From positions 1-64,000 of the forward strand of contig NZ_JALM01000036.1 in the NCBI RefSeq assembly GCF_000737195.2: a stretch of DNA of 64,000 nt, in the 5' to 3' direction. The notes under the pieces are model-generated. The model searched no databases. It was not told the DNA's origin and saw only the letters and a list, made by a program, of their open reading frames with translations. Below are positions 7,604 through 16,341 of this stretch, in pieces (the first letter of the stretch is position 1; every line of letters begins with the position of its first letter). The position numbers and the translations under genes were made by a program. Origin of the DNA: Sciscionella sediminilitoris (GTDB lineage Bacteria > Actinomycetota > Actinomycetes > Mycobacteriales > Pseudonocardiaceae).

Positions 7604-8257
7604 TCACTCGCCCAGGATGTGGGCGGCGAGCTCGGTCGCATGGCTGAGCACGGCCAAGTGACCGCCGGGCAGCTCCTCGGCGGTCAGGCCGAGCCGCTCG
7701 CGTCCGAGGCGGCGCATGAACGCGGCGGGGAACAGGCGGTCCTCCCGGAACAGGACGAACCTGGTCGGCACATCCGGCCAGCCCTCCAGTGGCCATGGCT
7801 GATCGAACGGGGTGCCCGCCTGCGCGCGCTCGCATTCCCGGGCCTTGGCCCGTAGCTCGGGTGCAAAGCCGTGGTAGAAGAGCTCCTCGGGGTCCTCGTG
7901 GTCGAACCCGGTCGCGCGCTGGGCGGCCACCTGGCCGGTGTTCACCCACCACTGCCGCGGCCGCTCGCCCGTGACCGGCACCATGGCAGCGAGCAGGATG
8001 AGCGAGCGGACGCGCAACCGCGCGCAGGCCAGCGGGGCGAAGAAGCCGCTGAACGAGTGCGCGACCAGCACCGGGTCCGGATACCCGGCGGCGGCCCGGA
8101 CAACGGCCTCGGCGTACTCGGCGAGGCCGCAGGATTCGTCCGCGCTCGGCAGCTCGACGGCGACCGCGGTGTGCCCGCGGTCGCGCAATTCGGCGGCGAG
8201 CGGATCCCAGCAGCTCGCGGCGTATCCCGCGCCCGGGATGAGGACGAAGGTGCCCAC
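7604..8257 (-). CDS. alpha/beta hydrolase
   Basis: A 217-residue alpha/beta-hydrolase-fold protein. The oxyanion-loop region LIPGAGYAASCWDPLA is at the N-terminus, the nucleophile elbow is VAHSFSG (Ser at about residue 67), and the C-terminal GGHLAVLSH supplies the His. FVLFREDRLFP holds the likely acid. It resembles small esterase or haloalkane-dehalogenase-like EstC proteins. The substrate is unknown. It lies 25 bp downstream of mog and probably ends the deoR-galT-pepD-mog transcript. Confidence 0.8.
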   Translation of the reverse strand: MGTFVLIPGAGYAASCWDPLAAELRDRGHTAVAVELPSADESCGLAEYAEAVVRAAAGYPDPVLVAHSFSGFFAPLACARLRVRSLILLAAMVPVTGERPRQWWVNTGQVAAQRATGFDHEDPEELFYHGFAPELRAKARECERAQAGTPFDQPWPLEGWPDVPTRFVLFREDRLFPAAFMRRLGRERLGLTAEELPGGHLAVLSHATELAAHILGE

Positions 8258-8282
8258 GGCCGTCTCCCCGCAGGTGTCCGGA

Positions 8283-8774
8283 TCAGAGGCCGGAGAGTTC
8301 CTCGATCACGTGCGGGACAAGGGAGGCCAGCGTCGCCATACCGTCGCGCACCGCGGAACGGGAAGCGGCGAGGTTGACCACGAGGGTGCTCCCGGAGACG
8401 CCCACGAGCCCACGGGAGATGCCCGCGTCGACCGCGCCCGCGGCGAGGCCGGAGGAGCGCAGTGCCTCGGCGATGCCCGGGATCGGCCGGTCCAGCACAC
8501 CGGCAGTGGCGTCCGGGGTGACATCCCGCGGCGAGACCCCGGTCCCGCCGACGGTGATGACCAGGTCCACACCGCCGATGACGGCGGTGTTCAGCGCATT
8601 ACGGATGTCGACGGCCTCACCGCGCACCTCGACGACTCCGTCGACGATGAACCCTGCTTCCTCGAGCAGCTCGGTGACAAGCGGTCCCATCGTGTCTTCG
8701 TGTTCGGTGTGCGTGACCCGGTCGTCCACGATGACCACGAGTGCGCGCCCGACCCGCAGGGTGCTTCGTTCCAT
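8283..8774 (-). CDS. mog: molybdopterin adenylyltransferase (MoaB/Mog family)
   Basis: A 163-residue MoCF-fold protein. Family motifs VVIVDDRVTH, the glycine-rich VITVGGTGVSPRDVTPDA and a C-terminal AVRDGMATLASLVPHVIEEL are visible. It adenylates molybdopterin before molybdate insertion. ATG 8774 is chosen over an ATG three codons upstream because a TACGGT box lies exactly 7 nt before it, suggesting leaderless transcription. A MoaB-like gene next to pepD and mprAB is also found in mycobacteria (moaB2). No other molybdenum-cofactor genes are in the window apart from the glp/moeA paralogue. Confidence 0.9.
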   Translation of the reverse strand: MERSTLRVGRALVVIVDDRVTHTEHEDTMGPLVTELLEEAGFIVDGVVEVRGEAVDIRNALNTAVIGGVDLVITVGGTGVSPRDVTPDATAGVLDRPIPGIAEALRSSGLAAGAVDAGISRGLVGVSGSTLVVNLAASRSAVRDGMATLASLVPHVIEELSGL

Positions 8775-8781
8775 ACGGAAC

Positions 8782-8787
8782 ACCGTA
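8782..8787 (-). promoter_or_regulatory. -10 box of mog (leaderless)
   Basis: TACGGT on the minus strand, 7 nt before ATG 8774. It lies between pepD and mog and decides the mog start. Confidence 0.45.
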
Positions 8788-8825
8788 ACGGGTACGCCCG
8801 TCCGGTTCTCCGCCGGGAAACCGGT

Positions 8826-9950
8826 TCAGCGCCGCCCGACCTGCTTGCCGTCGAGGGTGGCGCGCACGGTGCGGGAGCCGGCCGCGAGGCTCAGCGTCGT
8901 GCCCGGTGCGGCGGCATGCACCGCGGCCACGAGCGCGTCCGCGGAATCGATCGGGCGCCCGTCCACCCCGGTGATCACCTCGCCGGTCTGGATGCCCGCG
9001 CGCTGGCCGGGGCCGCCCGGGGTGACCTCGATGACCACGGCGCCGCGGCGGGGATCGTCGCGCACGCTGACCCCGAGCACGGACTGGGTGGTGGTGCCCT
9101 TCTCGGCGAGATCCCTGCCGATCCGCTTGGCCTGGTCGATGGGGATGGCGAAACCGAGCCCGAGATTGCCGCGCGGCTCCTCACCGTTGCCGAGCCCACT
9201 GGTCGGCGGGCTGTAGATCGCCGAGTTGATGGCCACCACGGTGCCGTCGAGCGCGACCAGCGGGCCACCGGAATTACCGGGGTTGATCGCGGCATCGGTC
9301 TGCACCGCGTCCATCACGGTCGCCTGTTCACCCTGGCCGCCGCCCGCGCGGGTCGGCCGGTGCAGCGCGGAGACGATCCCGGTGGTCACGGTGCCCGCGA
9401 GGCGGAACGGGGCACCGAAGGCGACGACCTGCTGGCCGACCCGCAGATCGTCGGAACGCCCGAAGTTCGCCGCGGGAACCTCGCCGACGCCCTCGGCGCG
9501 CACCACGGCGAGATCGGAGGTCGGATCGGTGCCGACCACCCGGACCGTCGCGGTGCGCCCGTCCTGCCAGTAGGCGACGAGCGGATCCCCGCCGCCCCCG
9601 GTGACGACGTGCTCGTTGGTCAGGATCAGCCCGTCATGGCTGAACACCACGCCGGAACCGGTCACCCCACCGCGCCCGCCGGAGGACTGTAGCTCGACGA
9701 CGGTCGGCAGCACGTGTTGCGCGGCGGCCTCCACGGTGCCCGCGGGCGCGGCAGCGGTGTGCTGGGCGGGTGGCGGCGCGTCCAGGGAGTTGGGCGTCGG
9801 TGCCTGGGTACTCGGCTGCTCGTTGGACCCGGCGAGGTAACCGCCGACGGCACCGGCGAGCCCGCCGATGACCAGCACGAGCAGCAGCGCGCCGAAGAAC
9901 AGGCCGCCCCTGAGGTGTCGTGGTGCTCGGTCCGGTTCCTCGGTGTCCAC
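8826..9950 (-). CDS. pepD: HtrA/DegP-family serine protease PepD
   Basis: A 374-residue membrane-anchored S1C protease. A short cytoplasmic N-terminus and one membrane helix (about residues 16-40) precede a Pro/Ala linker, the trypsin-like domain with catalytic His114 (LTNEHVVT), Asp146 (TSDLAVV) and Ser227 (PGNSGGPLV), and one PDZ domain (about 285-370). It degrades or refolds damaged exported proteins. In mycobacteria PepD belongs to the MprAB envelope-stress response, and mprAB is 2 kb upstream here. The GTG start follows a GGGAGG site. GalT ends 16 bp upstream, so the two are probably co-transcribed. Confidence 0.92.
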   Translation of the reverse strand: MDTEEPDRAPRHLRGGLFFGALLLVLVIGGLAGAVGGYLAGSNEQPSTQAPTPNSLDAPPPAQHTAAAPAGTVEAAAQHVLPTVVELQSSGGRGGVTGSGVVFSHDGLILTNEHVVTGGGGDPLVAYWQDGRTATVRVVGTDPTSDLAVVRAEGVGEVPAANFGRSDDLRVGQQVVAFGAPFRLAGTVTTGIVSALHRPTRAGGGQGEQATVMDAVQTDAAINPGNSGGPLVALDGTVVAINSAIYSPPTSGLGNGEEPRGNLGLGFAIPIDQAKRIGRDLAEKGTTTQSVLGVSVRDDPRRGAVVIEVTPGGPGQRAGIQTGEVITGVDGRPIDSADALVAAVHAAAPGTTLSLAAGSRTVRATLDGKQVGRR

Positions 9951-9966
9951 GGCGCCTCCCTGTCGT

Positions 9967-11079
9967 CTACCCGGCCGCCCTCAGCTTCTCGGCGATCTGT
10001 TCCGGGGTGACGTCGTTGATCCACACCGCCATCCCGGACTCCGAGCCCGCCAGGTACTTCAATTTATCCGCACTCCGGCGAATGGAGAACACCTCGAGGT
10101 AGAGCCAGGCGAGTTCGCGCCCGGTGTGTACCGGGGCCTGGTGCCAGGCGGCGATATAGGGCAGGCGCAGGTCGTAGAGCGCGTCCAGGCGGCGCAGCAC
10201 GTCGAGGTACACGGGAGCGAAGTCCTCGCGTTCGGCCTCGGTGAGCGCGGGAATGTCCGGGACCTGCCGGTGCGGGACCAGCTGCACCTGGACCGGCCAG
10301 CGCGCGGCCGCGGGCACGAACGCGGTCCAGTGCTCGGATTCGGCGATGATCCGCTCCCGGCTCGCGCGTTCCCCGGCGAGCAGATCGCCCATCAGCGCCC
10401 TTCCGGTGGCGCGCTTGTGTTCCCCCGCGCGGGCGAGCAGTTTCTCGGTCTTCGGGGTGATGAACGGATAGCCGTAGATCTGCCCGTGCGGATGCGAGAG
10501 GGTGACCCCGATGTCCTCGCCGCGGTTCTCGAACGGGAAGACCTGCTCCACCCCGGGGATCTCGCCGAGCGCGCTGGTGCGGTCCGCGAGCGCGTCGACG
10601 ACGGTGCGCACCCGGGAGGGGGAGAGTTCGGCGAACGAGCTGGAGTGCTCGGAGGTGAAGCAGACGACCTCGCAGCGCCCGCGTCCCGGAGCCCTGCGCA
10701 CCAGCGGAATGCCGGGCACCACCTCGGTCTTGACTTCCGGGACCTCGGTCGCGAACGAGGGGAAGCGGTTCTCGAAGACGGCGACGTCGTAATCGGATTC
10801 CGGGATCTCGCTCGGATGCCCGGGCGCCGAGGGGCACAGCGGGCAGACCTCGGCGGGCGGTTTGTAGGTGCGGGTCTGCCGGTGCGCGGCGAGGCCGACC
10901 CATTCCCCGGAGAGCGGATCGAGCCGGATCTCCGAGTACGGCGCGGGTTCCGGGAGGTCCCTGGTGTCCACGGCCGTGCGCGCGGGCGCGTCCGGGGAGT
11001 CGTCGAAGTAGACGATCTCGCGGCCATCGGCGAGTTTCGCGGTTGTCTTGCGCACGCGGCGGGTGTTCTCCGTTCTCAT
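9967..11079 (-). CDS. galT: galactose-1-phosphate uridylyltransferase
   Basis: A 370-residue Leloir-pathway enzyme exchanging UMP between UDP-glucose and galactose-1-phosphate. Visible are the zinc-site CPLCP motif, the VFENRFPSF segment and the active-site SHPHGQIYGYPF motif carrying the uridylylated His. It follows deoR by 36 bp on the same strand. No galK or galE is in the window. Its position between the DeoR regulator and pepD interrupts the usual mprAB-pepD order. Confidence 0.93.
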   Translation of the reverse strand: MRTENTRRVRKTTAKLADGREIVYFDDSPDAPARTAVDTRDLPEPAPYSEIRLDPLSGEWVGLAAHRQTRTYKPPAEVCPLCPSAPGHPSEIPESDYDVAVFENRFPSFATEVPEVKTEVVPGIPLVRRAPGRGRCEVVCFTSEHSSSFAELSPSRVRTVVDALADRTSALGEIPGVEQVFPFENRGEDIGVTLSHPHGQIYGYPFITPKTEKLLARAGEHKRATGRALMGDLLAGERASRERIIAESEHWTAFVPAAARWPVQVQLVPHRQVPDIPALTEAEREDFAPVYLDVLRRLDALYDLRLPYIAAWHQAPVHTGRELAWLYLEVFSIRRSADKLKYLAGSESGMAVWINDVTPEQIAEKLRAAG

Positions 11080-11115
11080 CGGGCCTGGGTTCTCAGCGGC
11101 TCTGGCTCATCGGTG

Positions 11116-11913
11116 TCACGCGGTCGCCGAGCCCCTGCGGTGCGGGGCGGCGATGTGCAGCTCACCGACGTGCTCGGAGAGCACGGTACGCGCATCCTCC
11201 TCGATGCGGTCATCGGTGACCAGGACATCGGCCTCGGTGAGGTCCGCGATCGTGGAGATGCCGACGGTGCCCCACTTGGTGTGATCGGCGAGCACGACGG
11301 TGCGTGCGGCCGCGTCGATGAACGCCCGGTTCGCCTGGCCCTCTTCCAGGTTCGGCGTGGTGAACCCGGACCGGGCCGCCATCCCGTGCACCCCGAGGAA
11401 GAGCAGGTCCAGGTGCAGGTTCGCCATGGTGTTCACCGCGATCGGCCCGACGAGCGCGTCCGATGGGGTGCGCACCCCGCCGGTGAGCACCACCGTCCGG
11501 TCCGGGCGGTGCGGGCTCTGCAGCACCTCGGCGATCCGGGTGGAGTTCGTGACGATGGTCAGGTCGGGGATGTCGGCGAGGTAGTGGGCCAGGGTCCAGG
11601 TCGTGGTTCCCGCGGAGAGGCCGAGCGCGGTGGAGGGGCGGACGATCTTCGCGGCGAGTGCCCCGATCGCTTCCTTCTCCACGAGCTGGCGCACCGATTT
11701 CGCCTCGAAGCCCGGTTCTTCGGTGCTGTTCCCGACGACCGAGGTCGCTCCGCCGTACACTTTGTCGACAAGTCCACGTCCGGCGAGCACATCCAGGTCG
11801 CGGCGCACCGTCATATCGGAAACCCCGAGTTGCTCGACGAGTTCGCTGACCCGGACCGCGCCCGTTTTGCGCACCTGTTCAAGGATCAGCGACTGCCGCT
11901 GCCGCGCCAGCAC
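11116..11913 (-). CDS. DeoR-family transcriptional regulator
   Basis: A 265-residue sugar-responsive regulator. The N-terminal DeoR helix-turn-helix (about residues 3-57, with RVSELVEQLGVSDMTVRRDL) is followed by a DeoRC/isomerase-like sensor domain with FEAKSVRQLVEKEAIG, LSAGTTTW and the typical DHTKWGTVG motif. It precedes galT and probably controls it in response to a phosphorylated sugar. Direct repeats of GTSGAACA lie just upstream of its start and may be its operator. Confidence 0.88.
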   Translation of the reverse strand: MLARQRQSLILEQVRKTGAVRVSELVEQLGVSDMTVRRDLDVLAGRGLVDKVYGGATSVVGNSTEEPGFEAKSVRQLVEKEAIGALAAKIVRPSTALGLSAGTTTWTLAHYLADIPDLTIVTNSTRIAEVLQSPHRPDRTVVLTGGVRTPSDALVGPIAVNTMANLHLDLLFLGVHGMAARSGFTTPNLEEGQANRAFIDAAARTVVLADHTKWGTVGISTIADLTEADVLVTDDRIEEDARTVLSEHVGELHIAAPHRRGSATA

Positions 11914-11938
11914 TGTGCCACCTCTATTCGCCCCGACC

Positions 11939-11970
11939 GTGGAACAATCAAGATTCTACACAGTCGAACA
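11939..11970 (-). promoter_or_regulatory. candidate DeoR operator, direct repeat
   Basis: GTGGAACA (11939-11946) and GTCGAACA (11963-11970) repeat 24 bp apart upstream of deoR-galT. On the minus strand they read TGTTCGAC and TGTTCCAC, flanking a TAGAAT -10-like box. Assignment to the adjacent DeoR regulator is an inference. Confidence 0.35.
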
Positions 11971-12147
11971 CTTGAGAGTGGGACGGAAAGACGGCATTGT
12001 TGCCGACAACAGGCGCACATGAGACCAGTTCGTCACCGAGCTCCGCGGCCGCACACGCACCGAATCCAACAGACTCGAACATCTCGCCCAGGTGGCCGAT
12101 CAAGCTCACCGAACGGCCCAACGGCGCGCGCGGTCCGTGGTCGCCCC

Positions 12148-13545
12148 TCAGACCGGTCCGCCGGGTAACCGGATCGTCAGCAGCGCGCCGCCGTCCGCGG
12201 AACGCCCGGCGAACACGGTACCGCCGTGCCGCACGATCGACTGCTTCACGATGGCCAGCCCGAGCCCGGAACCGGGCATGGTGCGCGCCTCGGAGGACCG
12301 GTAGAAACGCTCGAAGACCTTGGGCAGATCGACATCGGCGATCCCGGGCCCGGAGTCGGCGACCTCGATGGTCACCGTGCCGTCCCCGGTCGGCGCCATG
12401 CGCAGCGCGACGGTGCCCTCGGAAGGGCTGAACTTCACCGCGTTGTCCAGCAGGTTCAGTACCGCGCGCTCGAGCGTGGCCGGATCGCCCTCGAGCACCC
12501 ATGGGTACAGGCTCACCTCGAAGCGGACGTCACCCGCGCGGCGCTGGGCGCGTTCCACGGCCCGCTCCACGACGTCGTTCAGCTCGACCCGCTCGGACAC
12601 GATCTCGGCCCCGTCCTCGCGGGCGAGTTCCACCAGATCCCCGATCAGCGTGGTCAGCTCGTCCAGCTGGGCGCGCACGTCCGCGTAGATCTCCTCGCGG
12701 TCGGTCTCGGTGAGCGTCGGACCGCTGTGCGAGCTCGCGGCCTTCTCCGAGGCGACGAGCAGTTCCACATTGGTGCGCAGCGAGGTGAGCGGGGTGCGTA
12801 GTTCGTGCCCCGCGTCCGCGACCAGCTGGCGTTGTCGTTCCTGGGAGAGCGCGACCGCGGCGAGCATCGCGTTGAAACTGGTGGTCATCCTGGCGAGCTC
12901 GTCGTCCCCGGTGACCGGGATCGGGCGCAGGTCATTGGTCGCGGCGACCCGTTCGGTGGCGGCGGTGAGCCGCTGCACCGGGAGCAGCCCGCCACGGGCC
13001 ACGGCGGTCCCGGCGAGCGCGGCGACCACGATCCCCGCCCCGGAGACCACGATCAGCACCAGGGCCAGCCGTTTGAGTACTTCCTTCTGCGGGCCGAGCG
13101 ATTGCGCGACCACCAGGGCGTAGCCGTCGAGATAGGGCACCGCCACGACCTGTCTGCCCTGCTCCACGCGGGTGGAATAGGCCGCGGTGCCCGCGGCGAC
13201 CTCCCGCTCGGCGGGACCGATGAGGGAGTCGTTGAAGGCGCGCGGATTCCGCCCGACCACGTGCGAGTCGCCGTTCACGTCGACCACGTCGAAACTGGTG
13301 TCCGAGACCGCGAGCTGGTTGCCGAAGGTCAGCGTGAGCCCGCCGCGATCAGGGCTCGGTGCCTGCTTGGATGCCGCGTAGGCGCGCTGCAGCAGATCGG
13401 TGCCGACCTGGCCGTACAGATTGGACTGCACGGTGAGGAAGGCACCGAGTGAGACGACCGCGACCGCTCCGGCCACGCATACGGCGGTGAGCAGGGTCAG
13501 CCTCGCCCGCAGCGAGAACCGCCTGCCCGGTACTGCTTGCCTCAC
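12148..13545 (-). CDS. mprB: sensor histidine kinase MprB
   Basis: A 465-residue two-pass sensor kinase. Membrane segments lie at about 14-37 and 158-182, flanking an extracytoplasmic domain of about 120 residues. They are followed by HAMP, a HisKA domain with phospho-acceptor His247 (DAGHELRTPLTSL), the N-box NLLDNAVKFSP, and G-boxes DSGPGIA and GSGLGLAIVKQS. MprB senses envelope stress and phosphorylates MprA. It starts 10 bp after mprA ends. Close similarity of the kinase core plus nearby pepD and mog supports the mprB name. Confidence 0.9.
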   Translation of the reverse strand: MRQAVPGRRFSLRARLTLLTAVCVAGAVAVVSLGAFLTVQSNLYGQVGTDLLQRAYAASKQAPSPDRGGLTLTFGNQLAVSDTSFDVVDVNGDSHVVGRNPRAFNDSLIGPAEREVAAGTAAYSTRVEQGRQVVAVPYLDGYALVVAQSLGPQKEVLKRLALVLIVVSGAGIVVAALAGTAVARGGLLPVQRLTAATERVAATNDLRPIPVTGDDELARMTTSFNAMLAAVALSQERQRQLVADAGHELRTPLTSLRTNVELLVASEKAASSHSGPTLTETDREEIYADVRAQLDELTTLIGDLVELAREDGAEIVSERVELNDVVERAVERAQRRAGDVRFEVSLYPWVLEGDPATLERAVLNLLDNAVKFSPSEGTVALRMAPTGDGTVTIEVADSGPGIADVDLPKVFERFYRSSEARTMPGSGLGLAIVKQSIVRHGGTVFAGRSADGGALLTIRLPGGPV

Positions 13546-13555
13546 CTCGATGACC

Positions 13556-14245
13556 TCACGGCGGGGTCTCGCGCAGCACGTAACCGACGCCGCGCACGGT
13601 GTGGATCAGCCGCGGTTCCCCGTCCGCCTCGGTCTTGCGGCGCAGGTAACCGACGTAGACTTCGAGCGCGTTTCCCGAGGTGGGGAAGTCGTAGCCCCAC
13701 ACATCCTCGAGGATGCGGCCCCTGGTCAGTACCTGCTTCGGGTGTGCCATGAACAGTTCGAGCAGGGCGAACTCGGTCCTGGTGAGGCTCATCGAGCGCT
13801 CCCCCCTGCGCACCTCGCGGGTGCCGGGGTCCAGCTCCAGATCGGCGAACCGCATCGCCGGGGTGTTGGCCTGCTCGGCCTCGGCAGCCGAACGGCGCAG
13901 CAGGGCGCGCATTCTGGCGAGCAGTTCCTCGAGGGCGAACGGCTTGGGCAGGTAGTCATCGGCGCCCGCGTCCAGCCCGGAGACCCGGTCGGAGACCGCG
14001 TCACGTGCGGTGAGTACGAGAATGGGCAGGTCATCGCCTTCGCCACGCAGTCGCCTGCACACCTCGAGCCCGTCGAGGCGGGGCATCATCACGTCGAGCA
14101 CCATCGCGTCCGGGCGCGCATCGGCGATCAGCTCCAGCGCCTGCTGGCCGTCTCCGGCCAGTTCCACCTGGTAGCCGTTGAACTGCAACGAGCGCCGCAG
14201 CGATTCGCGCACGGCACGATCGTCGTCGACGACAAGGATCCGCAT
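13556..14245 (-). CDS. mprA: OmpR-family response regulator MprA
   Basis: A 229-residue regulator. The receiver domain has acidic pocket Asp7-9, phospho-acceptor Asp51 ([12 protein letters not shown]) and Lys in LPKPF. The winged-helix domain (about 130-228) has [22 protein letters not shown] and [31 protein letters not shown] 14245 starts at MRILVVDDD; the frame stays open upstream but that extension is Arg/Pro-rich and not homologous. It is the partner of mprB. CTCAG direct repeats 11 bp apart lie just upstream. Confidence 0.94.
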   Translation of the reverse strand: MRILVVDDDRAVRESLRRSLQFNGYQVELAGDGQQALELIADARPDAMVLDVMMPRLDGLEVCRRLRGEGDDLPILVLTARDAVSDRVSGLDAGADDYLPKPFALEELLARMRALLRRSAAEAEQANTPAMRFADLELDPGTREVRRGERSMSLTRTEFALLELFMAHPKQVLTRGRILEDVWGYDFPTSGNALEVYVGYLRRKTEADGEPRLIHTVRGVGYVLRETPP

Positions 14246-14267
14246 GAACACAGTGTTACCCACCAAG

Positions 14268-14283
14268 CTGAGACCGCGCTGAG
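14268..14283 (-). promoter_or_regulatory. candidate MprA autoregulatory repeats
   Basis: On the minus strand CTCAG-N6-CTCAG, two units 11 bp apart, 22-38 bp upstream of the mprA ATG. OmpR-family regulators typically bind direct repeats with this helical phasing. I do not assert a match to the published MprA box. Confidence 0.35.
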
Positions 14284-14315
14284 TCCGCTGGTGTTTTTCG
14301 CTGGTTGTGGCCAGG

Positions 14316-15476
14316 TCACCACTGATGGTTACCGAGTCTGGGCACCCTGGGTGCACCGGTGAGCGTGTCCAGCACCGTGTCGTGTTCCCGGTCACCCGCG
14401 GCGAGCCCGTTGCGCCGCAGCGAATCCATGGTCGCGGTGCCCCCGAACCAGGCGGCGATCCCGCGCGCGGTGAACCGGACCGCACCGCTGCCGCCGCGGT
14501 GCACGCCGACCTCGCCGTCCACCTCGATCCGGTACCGCCCGGCCTGCCAGGGCGCGACCTCGTCGATCAGTTCGATGTCCACCGCGGCCGGGCGCAGCAG
14601 CTCGGCGCTCGGCCAGCCGCGGGCGTGCAGCGCGGCCTCCAGATCCACGACGCGCAGCATCCAGGGATGCGTGTAGACGGTGCTGAACTCTGGCCAGCCG
14701 AGCACCAGGTCGTGCACCGCGGGGTCGAGCACCGGCAGCCGGATCTCGTCCAGCTGCCCGGACCAGCTGGCCAGCGAGCCGAACAGGGCAAGCGCGGTGT
14801 CCCGGTCGCGGGCGATGAAGTCCTGCACCTGCAGCCAGGGCTCGTTCTCCCGGCGCGCGGTCAGGTAACCGCGGCCGTCCACGAGCTCGCACACATCGGC
14901 GGAGAGCACATCCGCTGCCGGGTAGCCGAGCTCAGTGCGGTCGAGCATGCCGTCCACCCCGGAGGCGAATTCCGTGTACCACTTGCGCATGCTGTCCACA
15001 TCGGACTCGCGCGGCCTGCGGATGCTCGCTTCGCCGACGGGTTTCCCGGCCAGCCGCAGGAATTCCGGGCGCAGTGACACCGACTGCCCGACCCCGCAGT
15101 ACTCCCAGCCATGGGCACGGTAGAGCGGCGGGACCGAGGCGAAAAGGGCGCTGATCGCCTGGCCGTGTTCGCGCATCGATTCGAGGCAGGCGCGCAGCAG
15201 CTGCCCGGCGATCCCGTGTCCGCGCGCGTGCGGGGCGACGCAGACCGCGGCGACCCCGCCCATCGGCACCGATCGGCCGCCGAAGAACTGGCCGTGCGCG
15301 TGCACCCGGGCGAATCCGGCCAGCTGCCCGCCATCCTCGGCGACGAACCCGCGCCATCCGTCCCGCGAGGCCTCCCAGCCGGCGCTGATGCGTGGCCCGC
15401 CGAAGGCCAGCCTGCGCAGCTGGAAGGCCGGTTCGCGGTCCTCGATGGTGTAGGGCCGGACGGTGAACTTCACCAT
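14316..15476 (-). CDS. eis: Eis-like GNAT acetyltransferase
   Basis: A 386-residue protein with Eis architecture: an N-terminal GNAT domain ([22 protein letters not shown] is the acetyl-CoA loop), a second GNAT-like central domain, and a C-terminal sterol-carrier-like domain (about 285-386). In Mycobacterium Eis acetylates aminoglycosides at several positions and also proteins, using its C-terminal carboxylate; this protein also ends in an aromatic residue (Trp). Start ATG 15476 overlaps the stop of the upstream dehydrogenase by 7 nt. The natural substrate is unknown. Confidence 0.85.
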   Translation of the reverse strand: MVKFTVRPYTIEDREPAFQLRRLAFGGPRISAGWEASRDGWRGFVAEDGGQLAGFARVHAHGQFFGGRSVPMGGVAAVCVAPHARGHGIAGQLLRACLESMREHGQAISALFASVPPLYRAHGWEYCGVGQSVSLRPEFLRLAGKPVGEASIRRPRESDVDSMRKWYTEFASGVDGMLDRTELGYPAADVLSADVCELVDGRGYLTARRENEPWLQVQDFIARDRDTALALFGSLASWSGQLDEIRLPVLDPAVHDLVLGWPEFSTVYTHPWMLRVVDLEAALHARGWPSAELLRPAAVDIELIDEVAPWQAGRYRIEVDGEVGVHRGGSGAVRFTARGIAAWFGGTATMDSLRRNGLAAGDREHDTVLDTLTGAPRVPRLGNHQW

Positions 15477-16324
15477 GTGAAGAATCCGCGACCGCTCTTG
15501 CGGCCCAGCTCCCCGCGTTCGACCTTCTCCCGCAGCAGCTTCGGCGGCTCGAACCGCGGGCCGAGTTCCACGGCGAGGTGTTCGGCGATGGCCAGCCGCA
15601 CATCGAGCCCGACGAGGTCGGTCAGCCGCAGCGGGCCCATCGGCCAGCGGTAGCCGAGCGTCATCCCGGTGTCGATGTCCTCCGCGCTCGCGACCCCGTC
15701 CTCCAGCATCCGGATCGCCTCGAGCCCGACCGCGACACCGAGCCGGGAGGTGGCGAATCCGGGGAAGTCCCGCACCTCGATGCCGGTCTTGCCGAGCGCG
15801 TCCACGAAGGTCCGGGCACTGGCCAGGATCCGCTCGTCCAGGTCCTCGTGGATCACCAGTTCCACGAGCTGCTGCGCGGGGACCGGGTTGAAGAAGTGCA
15901 TGCCGACCACTCGCTCGCGCGCGCCTGCCCGCGCGATGGCGCCGATCGAGAGCGAGGAGGTGTTCGTGGCGAGCACCGCGTCCGGGCAGACCGTGCCGAG
16001 TTCGGCGATCACCTGCTGCTTGAGCTCGAGCCGTTCCGGGACGGCCTCCACGACGAGGCCCGCGTTCTCCGGCAGCCCGGCGATCGAGTCCACTGTGGAC
16101 AGGTGGGCGAGCAGCTTCTCCGGGGTGATGCCGAGCTTGCCGCGCTCGGCGGCCTTGTTCAGCGAGGCCGCGACCGCGTCCCGGGCCGCCGCGGCACGTT
16201 CCGCGGAAGCCTCGGCGACGGTCACCTGCGAACCGCGCTCCAGCAGCACGTGGGCGATTCCCGCGCCCATCGTCCCGCCACCGACAACCCCAGTCACTTC
16301 AGGTACCTGCACATCGGCCGTCAT
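15470..16324 (-). CDS. 3-hydroxybutyryl-CoA dehydrogenase
   Basis: A 284-residue single-domain 3-hydroxyacyl-CoA dehydrogenase. The N-terminal NAD fold is VVGGGTMGAGIAHVLLERG, the active-site region is TNTSSLSIGAIA, then the catalytic His in VGMHFFNPVPAQQLVELV. The C-terminal helical domain has DFPGFATSRLGVAVGLEA, and FFTW closes the protein. It oxidises 3-hydroxybutyryl-CoA to acetoacetyl-CoA or runs in reverse. A TACCGT box 6 nt before ATG suggests a leaderless mRNA, shared with eis through the 7-nt overlap. Confidence 0.92.
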   Translation of the reverse strand: MTADVQVPEVTGVVGGGTMGAGIAHVLLERGSQVTVAEASAERAAAARDAVAASLNKAAERGKLGITPEKLLAHLSTVDSIAGLPENAGLVVEAVPERLELKQQVIAELGTVCPDAVLATNTSSLSIGAIARAGARERVVGMHFFNPVPAQQLVELVIHEDLDERILASARTFVDALGKTGIEVRDFPGFATSRLGVAVGLEAIRMLEDGVASAEDIDTGMTLGYRWPMGPLRLTDLVGLDVRLAIAEHLAVELGPRFEPPKLLREKVERGELGRKSGRGFFTW

Positions 16325-16330
16325 AACCGG

Positions 16331-16336
16331 ACGGTA
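16331..16336 (-). promoter_or_regulatory. -10 box of hydroxybutyryl-CoA dehydrogenase gene (leaderless)
   Basis: TACCGT on the minus strand with 6 nt to ATG 16324. It sits in the 17-nt gap after the NarL-type regulator gene, giving the dehydrogenase-eis pair its own promoter. Confidence 0.4.
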
Positions 16337-16341
16337 CCGCG

